A DNA stretch of 18,613 nucleotides from an uncultured Oscillospiraceae bacterium (GTDB lineage Bacteria > Bacillota > Clostridia > Oscillospirales > Oscillospiraceae): NCBI GenBank assembly GCA_900758315.1, contig CAAERF010000455.1:1-18613 (forward strand), given 5' to 3'. Below, piece after piece: positions 15,856 to 18,613 of the stretch (the stretch's first letter is position 1; each line of letters begins with the position of its first letter). The position numbers and the translations under genes are program-made. The notes beneath the pieces were generated by a model. That model worked only from the letters and a program-made list of their open reading frames with translations, was not told where the DNA came from and made no database searches.

Positions 15856-18051
15856 ATGCGCAGCACATTGAATTTCAATTCCCATTGGCAGTTCACAAAA
15901 CCCGGCGCGGCACCGGTGGCTGTGACCCTGCCCCACACATGGAACGCCGCCGACGGCACCGACGGCGGCAACGATTACTTCCGCGGGATTTGCACCTATA
16001 CCAAGAAATTTGCCGCCCCCGCACACGCCGACGATGAGGAGGTCTGGCTGGAATTTGAGGGTGCCGCCATGACGGCAGTCGTCACCTTGAACGACCAGGA
16101 GCTGACGCGCCACGCGGGCGGCTATTCCACCTTCCGCGTCAACCTGACCCCCGCGCTGGCTGCGCAGAACACGCTGACTGTGACCGTGGACAACAGCGCC
16201 AACCGCACGGTCTACCCGCAGAAAGCGGACTTTACCTTCTATGGCGGCATCTACCGCGATGTACATATCCTTATTGTACCGCACAGTCACTTTGCGTTGG
16301 ATAACCACGGCGCGCCCGCCCTGCGCGTGACGCCGGAGGTGTCTGACGACCTGCACAGTGCCGCCGTCACGGTGGAAGCCGCCTGTGAAAATACGCCCGA
16401 CGGCACCGAGGTTCTGTTTGCCATCGAAGGTGTCGTGGAGCAGACCGCCGCCGTGCAGGGCGGTAAGGCTGTGACCGTATTTGATATTGAAAATGTGCAT
16501 TTGTGGAACGGCGTGGCGGACCCGTATTTGTACAGTGTGGCCGCGGCCATGCCCGGCGGTGACGCGGTGGCGGTACACTTCGGCTGTCGCAAAATCGCGT
16601 TCAAGCCGGATACAGGCTTCTGGCTCAACGGCAGAAATGTCCGCCTTGTGGGCGCGGCGCGGCATCAGGACCGCGCAGAACTCGGCAATGCGCTGACCGC
16701 CGCTGAGCATGAGGAGGATATGCAGATTTTGCGGGATATGGGCGCCAACACCGTGCGCCTTGCCCACTACCAGCACGCGCAGTATTTCTACGATCTATGC
16801 GATAAGTACGGTCTTGTCGCGTGGGCAGAGATTCCCTACATCACCGAGCATTTGCCCGAAGCCACTGCCAACACGCTGAGCCAAATGGAAGAACTGGTGC
16901 TGCAAAACTACAACCATCCGTCCATTATCTGCTGGGGCTTATCCAATGAGATTACCGTCACCACCGGCGTGACAGAAAACCTGACAGCGAACCATCGCCT
17001 TCTGAACGACCTATGCCATCGCCTGGACGCCACCCGCCCCACCACAATGGCGCACGCTTTTATGTTGGATCCCAACGACCCGTTTGTGCAGCTGCCCGAT
17101 ATTTGCAGTTATAATCTCTACTACGGCTGGTACTTGGGTGAATTGCAGCAGAACGATGAATTTTTTGACATGTTCCACAAAAACCGCCCCGATCGCGTCA
17201 TCGGTCTGTCGGAGTTCGGCGCGGACGCAAACCCCGCCTACCAGAGCGCCCGCCCGGAGCGTGGCGACTGGTCGGAAAGCTACCAAGCCGTCTACCACGA
17301 GCATATGCTCAAAATGTGGTCGGAGCGCCCCTACATCTGGGCGATGCACGTCTGGAACGGCTTCGACTTCGGCGCGGACGGTCGCGGTGAGGGCGGCAAG
17401 CCCGGTCAAAACCAGAAGGGTCTCGTGACCTTCGACCGCAAGACGAAGAAGGACGCCTACTTTATCTATAAGGCATATTTGAGCAGCGACCCGTTTGTGC
17501 ATCTCTGCGGGCGCCGCTACGTCCACCGCACGGAGAGCCAAACCGAAATCAAGGTCTACTCCAACCAGCCCCTCGTCACGCTGCTTGTGGACGGCAAGGA
17601 GTTTGCCGCGCAGGACGGCGACAAGATTTTTAAGTTTATCGTGCCCATCTCCGGCACGCACGAAATCAAGGCCGTGGCGGGCAGCTGCACCGACTGCATG
17701 ACGATCACAAAGGCAGACAAACCCGACCCGACCTACCGCGCCGAGGGGCAAGTCGAAAACTGGTTCGATAAGCCGGAAGAGCTTATGAAAGAGGGCTATT
17801 ACTCCATTATGGACTCGATGGAGACTCTGCAGAAATCTCCTGCTGCCAACAAGCTTCTTTCTTCCCTTATGGTTAAGGCATCCAACGCCTATGGGGATGT
17901 TGCAAAAAATGTAAAAATGCCGCCGGAGATGGAAAGTCAGATAGCGCGCACATCTTTGCGCTCCATTCTGAAGCAGGTTGCAAAGTCCATCACCCCCGCA
18001 GATGTGCAACAGTTGAATGCGGCACTCAATAAAATCAAAAAAGAGAGCTGA
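15856..18051 (+). CDS. GH2 glycoside hydrolase (galactosidase/glucuronidase type) with C-terminal helical domain
   Basis: A 731-residue protein from ATG 15856. AAGGAG (15844-15849) lies 6 bases upstream; the in-frame TTG at 15838 lies before that site and is rejected. Order: jelly roll (1-142, FYGGIYRDVHI), Ig-like domain (150-245), TIM barrel (250-545), Ig-like domain (550-620), then a helical domain (about 640-731). The acid/base is Glu365 in WGLSNE and the nucleophile Glu453 in LSEFGADA. The SEFGAD form and the NQKGLVTFDRK tail resemble beta-glucuronidase-like GH2 enzymes more than LacZ, but the substrate is not settled. There is no signal peptide. The C-terminal domain is unusual and homologous to the N-domain of the preceding GH43. 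GC content drops from about 60% to 45-47% where that domain begins. Confidence 0.9.
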   Translation: MRSTLNFNSHWQFTKPGAAPVAVTLPHTWNAADGTDGGNDYFRGICTYTKKFAAPAHADDEEVWLEFEGAAMTAVVTLNDQELTRHAGGYSTFRVNLTPALAAQNTLTVTVDNSANRTVYPQKADFTFYGGIYRDVHILIVPHSHFALDNHGAPALRVTPEVSDDLHSAAVTVEAACENTPDGTEVLFAIEGVVEQTAAVQGGKAVTVFDIENVHLWNGVADPYLYSVAAAMPGGDAVAVHFGCRKIAFKPDTGFWLNGRNVRLVGAARHQDRAELGNALTAAEHEEDMQILRDMGANTVRLAHYQHAQYFYDLCDKYGLVAWAEIPYITEHLPEATANTLSQMEELVLQNYNHPSIICWGLSNEITVTTGVTENLTANHRLLNDLCHRLDATRPTTMAHAFMLDPNDPFVQLPDICSYNLYYGWYLGELQQNDEFFDMFHKNRPDRVIGLSEFGADANPAYQSARPERGDWSESYQAVYHEHMLKMWSERPYIWAMHVWNGFDFGADGRGEGGKPGQNQKGLVTFDRKTKKDAYFIYKAYLSSDPFVHLCGRRYVHRTESQTEIKVYSNQPLVTLLVDGKEFAAQDGDKIFKFIVPISGTHEIKAVAGSCTDCMTITKADKPDPTYRAEGQVENWFDKPEELMKEGYYSIMDSMETLQKSPAANKLLSSLMVKASNAYGDVAKNVKMPPEMESQIARTSLRSILKQVAKSITPADVQQLNAALNKIKKES

Positions 18052-18054
18052 TCC

Positions 18055-18195
18055 ATGCGTGAAGTCGAACTTTCTCTAAATGGCACCCTGCGTGCGATCT
18101 TCTCTTTTGGGGAAGGCCGTGCCGCGTTTGATCGGTTTCTGCCCAGTATGTGTGTCATGGCAGAAGCGCAGCGTTACCGCCCCCTTTGGGCATAG
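18055..18195 (+). pseudogene. Truncated N-terminal helical domain of a second GH43-type gene
   Basis: The frame starts three bases after the GH2 stop and reads 46 residues. The first 40 (MREVELSLNGTLRAIFSFGE..., RFLPSMCVMAEAQ) are about 48% identical to residues 1-40 of the GH43 at 14493, by hand alignment. Then the similarity stops abruptly (YRPLWA, stop) where attachment-site-like DNA begins, near base 18175. Either a following enzyme gene was cut away by recombination, or the short frame is still translated as a free domain. Ribosome binding could use AAAGAGAG before the ATG. Confidence 0.7.
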
Positions 18196-18239
18196 ACTTA
18201 GTGATGAGCTTTCTGAAATCATTTTAGATTATCTCCATT

Positions 18240-18507
18240 TTGACCACCATTTGACCACTACTGTGCAGAGGAACTGCAAAACACCGAAAAAGCCTGTTGT
18301 GACAACCAACAACGGGCTTTTTCTTGTTTTGGTCGTAACTGTGCAGAGTCAACAAAATTCACGTTTCAACGTCTGTTTACGTCGTCCTGCCGTAGTTCTC
18401 CGACAACTGCGATACGGCAGGTTTTTAGCTTGTTTTTGCTCGATACAGCGCGATTTACGCTTGCAAAGACGCGGCGGTCAACGGTAGTCAGACCACGAAT
18501 TGACCAC
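18240..18507. other. Attachment-site-like region (att core with flanking repeat pairs)
   Basis: The core CTCCGAC (18398-18404) is flanked by inverted AGTT (18394-18397) and AACT (18405-18408), like paired recombinase half-sites around a 7-base crossover. On the left are TTGACCAC at 18240 and 18251; on the right CAGACCAC at 18489 and TTGACCAC at 18500. Each pair is spaced by 11 bases, as expected for arm-type integrase sites. ACTGTGCAGAG is also repeated (18260 and 18338). The 13 bases from 18398 recur in the tRNA at the window's end. No integrase gene is in the window. The core also lies inside a 9-bp stem (18386-18394 with 18413-18421) followed by TTTTT, so a terminator is an alternative or additional reading. 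Confidence 0.5.
18287..18322 (+). terminator. Rho-independent terminator of the plus-strand gene cluster
   Basis: AAAAAGCCTGTTGT (18287-18300) pairs with ACAACGGGCTTTTT (18309-18322) over 14 positions with one G-U pair, around an 8-base loop. It is followed by CTTGTTTT. It lies about 90 bases after the truncated GH43-type frame and would end transcripts coming from the GH43/GH2 genes. The symmetric A and T tracts allow function on both strands. Confidence 0.85.
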
Positions 18508-18540
18508 TATTGGAAATCGACTACTTTACAAGATTGAAAT

Positions 18541-18559
18541 ACGCTGTAACGGCGTTTTT
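18541..18559 (+). terminator. Short hairpin terminator before the tRNA gene
   Basis: ACGCTG (18541-18546) pairs with CGGCGT (18550-18555), including one wobble pair, around a 3-base TAA loop, and TTTTT (18555-18559) follows. It would insulate the tRNA gene from transcription coming from the left. Confidence 0.6.
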
Positions 18560-18568
18560 CATATATAA

Positions 18569-18613
18569 GCGATCGTAGCTCAGCTGGATAGAGCGTTCGG
18601 CTCCGACAACTGC
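18569..18613 (+). tRNA. Partial tRNA-Arg(CCG), 5' half, cut by the window end
   Basis: The acceptor strand GCGATCG (18569-18575), TA, D stem GCTC/GAGC (18578-18581 and 18591-18594) around AGCTGGATA, G26, anticodon stem TTCGG (18596-18600) and loop CTCCGAC with anticodon CCG fit a tRNA-Arg. The six bases after the loop, AACTGC, do not pair with TTCGG, for which CCGAA would be expected, but match the att-like core at 18405. The gene may therefore be interrupted in its anticodon loop; the rest lies outside the window. Confidence 0.7.

Noticed and set aside
18080..18487. A 135-codon open frame crossing from the GH43-type relic into the att-like region
   Set aside because: It starts out of frame within the relic, runs through a strong terminator and the repeat pairs, and matches no integrase end I recognise. 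A decayed integrase C-terminus around 18170-18240 cannot be fully excluded.
1..18613. CRISPR array, insertion-sequence transposase or secretion signals on the enzymes
   Set aside because: No regularly spaced repeats, no transposase-like frames and no N-terminal hydrophobic signal segments were seen in any enzyme.

Overview
The window looks like chromosomal DNA of a low-to-mid GC gut Clostridia bacterium, probably of the Oscillospiraceae/Ruminococcaceae (Faecalibacterium/Gemmiger-like). The reasons are the Gram-positive ribosome binding sites, the family mix, and the absence of SusC/D-type genes. This placement is inference; no marker gene is present. The content is a polysaccharide or glycoside utilisation locus that ends on the right in a recombination-scarred, attachment-site-like region beside a partial tRNA gene.

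Left part (173-9847, minus strand): a compact six-gene operon. In transcription order it encodes a GPH-type sugar:cation symporter, a GH43 subfamily-24-like enzyme, a GH3 enzyme, a GH2 enzyme, a GH43 enzyme with a C-terminal beta-sandwich, and a short-chain dehydrogenase. Gaps between the enzyme genes are 7-15 bases. The exception is the gap after the symporter, which holds a perfect hairpin terminator that probably lowers enzyme expression relative to the transporter. Bases 1-172 contain no recognisable gene and no convincing terminator.

Middle (9848-11769): a divergent control region carries extended -10 promoters on both strands and several inverted repeats. It is followed on the plus strand by an AraC-family regulator and a translationally coupled 78-residue protein of unknown function. 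Next come a small MITE-like inverted-repeat element and a second inverted repeat upstream of the next gene.

Right part (11770-18195, plus strand): a GH78 alpha-L-rhamnosidase, then a GH43_24-like enzyme and a GH2 enzyme. This last pair carries related small helical domains at the N-terminus of the GH43 and the C-terminus of the GH2. Broken copies of the same C-domain/N-domain junction lie on both sides of the pair, and GC content steps up inside the catalytic parts. This suggests a catalytic cassette swapped into a repeated frame.

Far right (18196-18613): no gene except a partial tRNA-Arg(CCG). The stretch has two or three hairpin terminators, paired TTGACCAC-type repeats on both sides of a CTCCGAC core, and the same 13 bases in the tRNA anticodon loop. 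Together these resemble a tyrosine-recombinase attachment site and a hybrid att junction.

No enzyme has a visible signal peptide, so the model is import of oligosaccharides by the symporter followed by cytoplasmic trimming. Rhamnosidase, two exo-beta-1,3-galactanase-like GH43_24 enzymes, two GH2 enzymes, a GH3 and an arabinofuranosidase-like GH43 fit side chains of type II arabinogalactan (arabinogalactan-protein, gum arabic type). The substrate is inferred from families, not shown.
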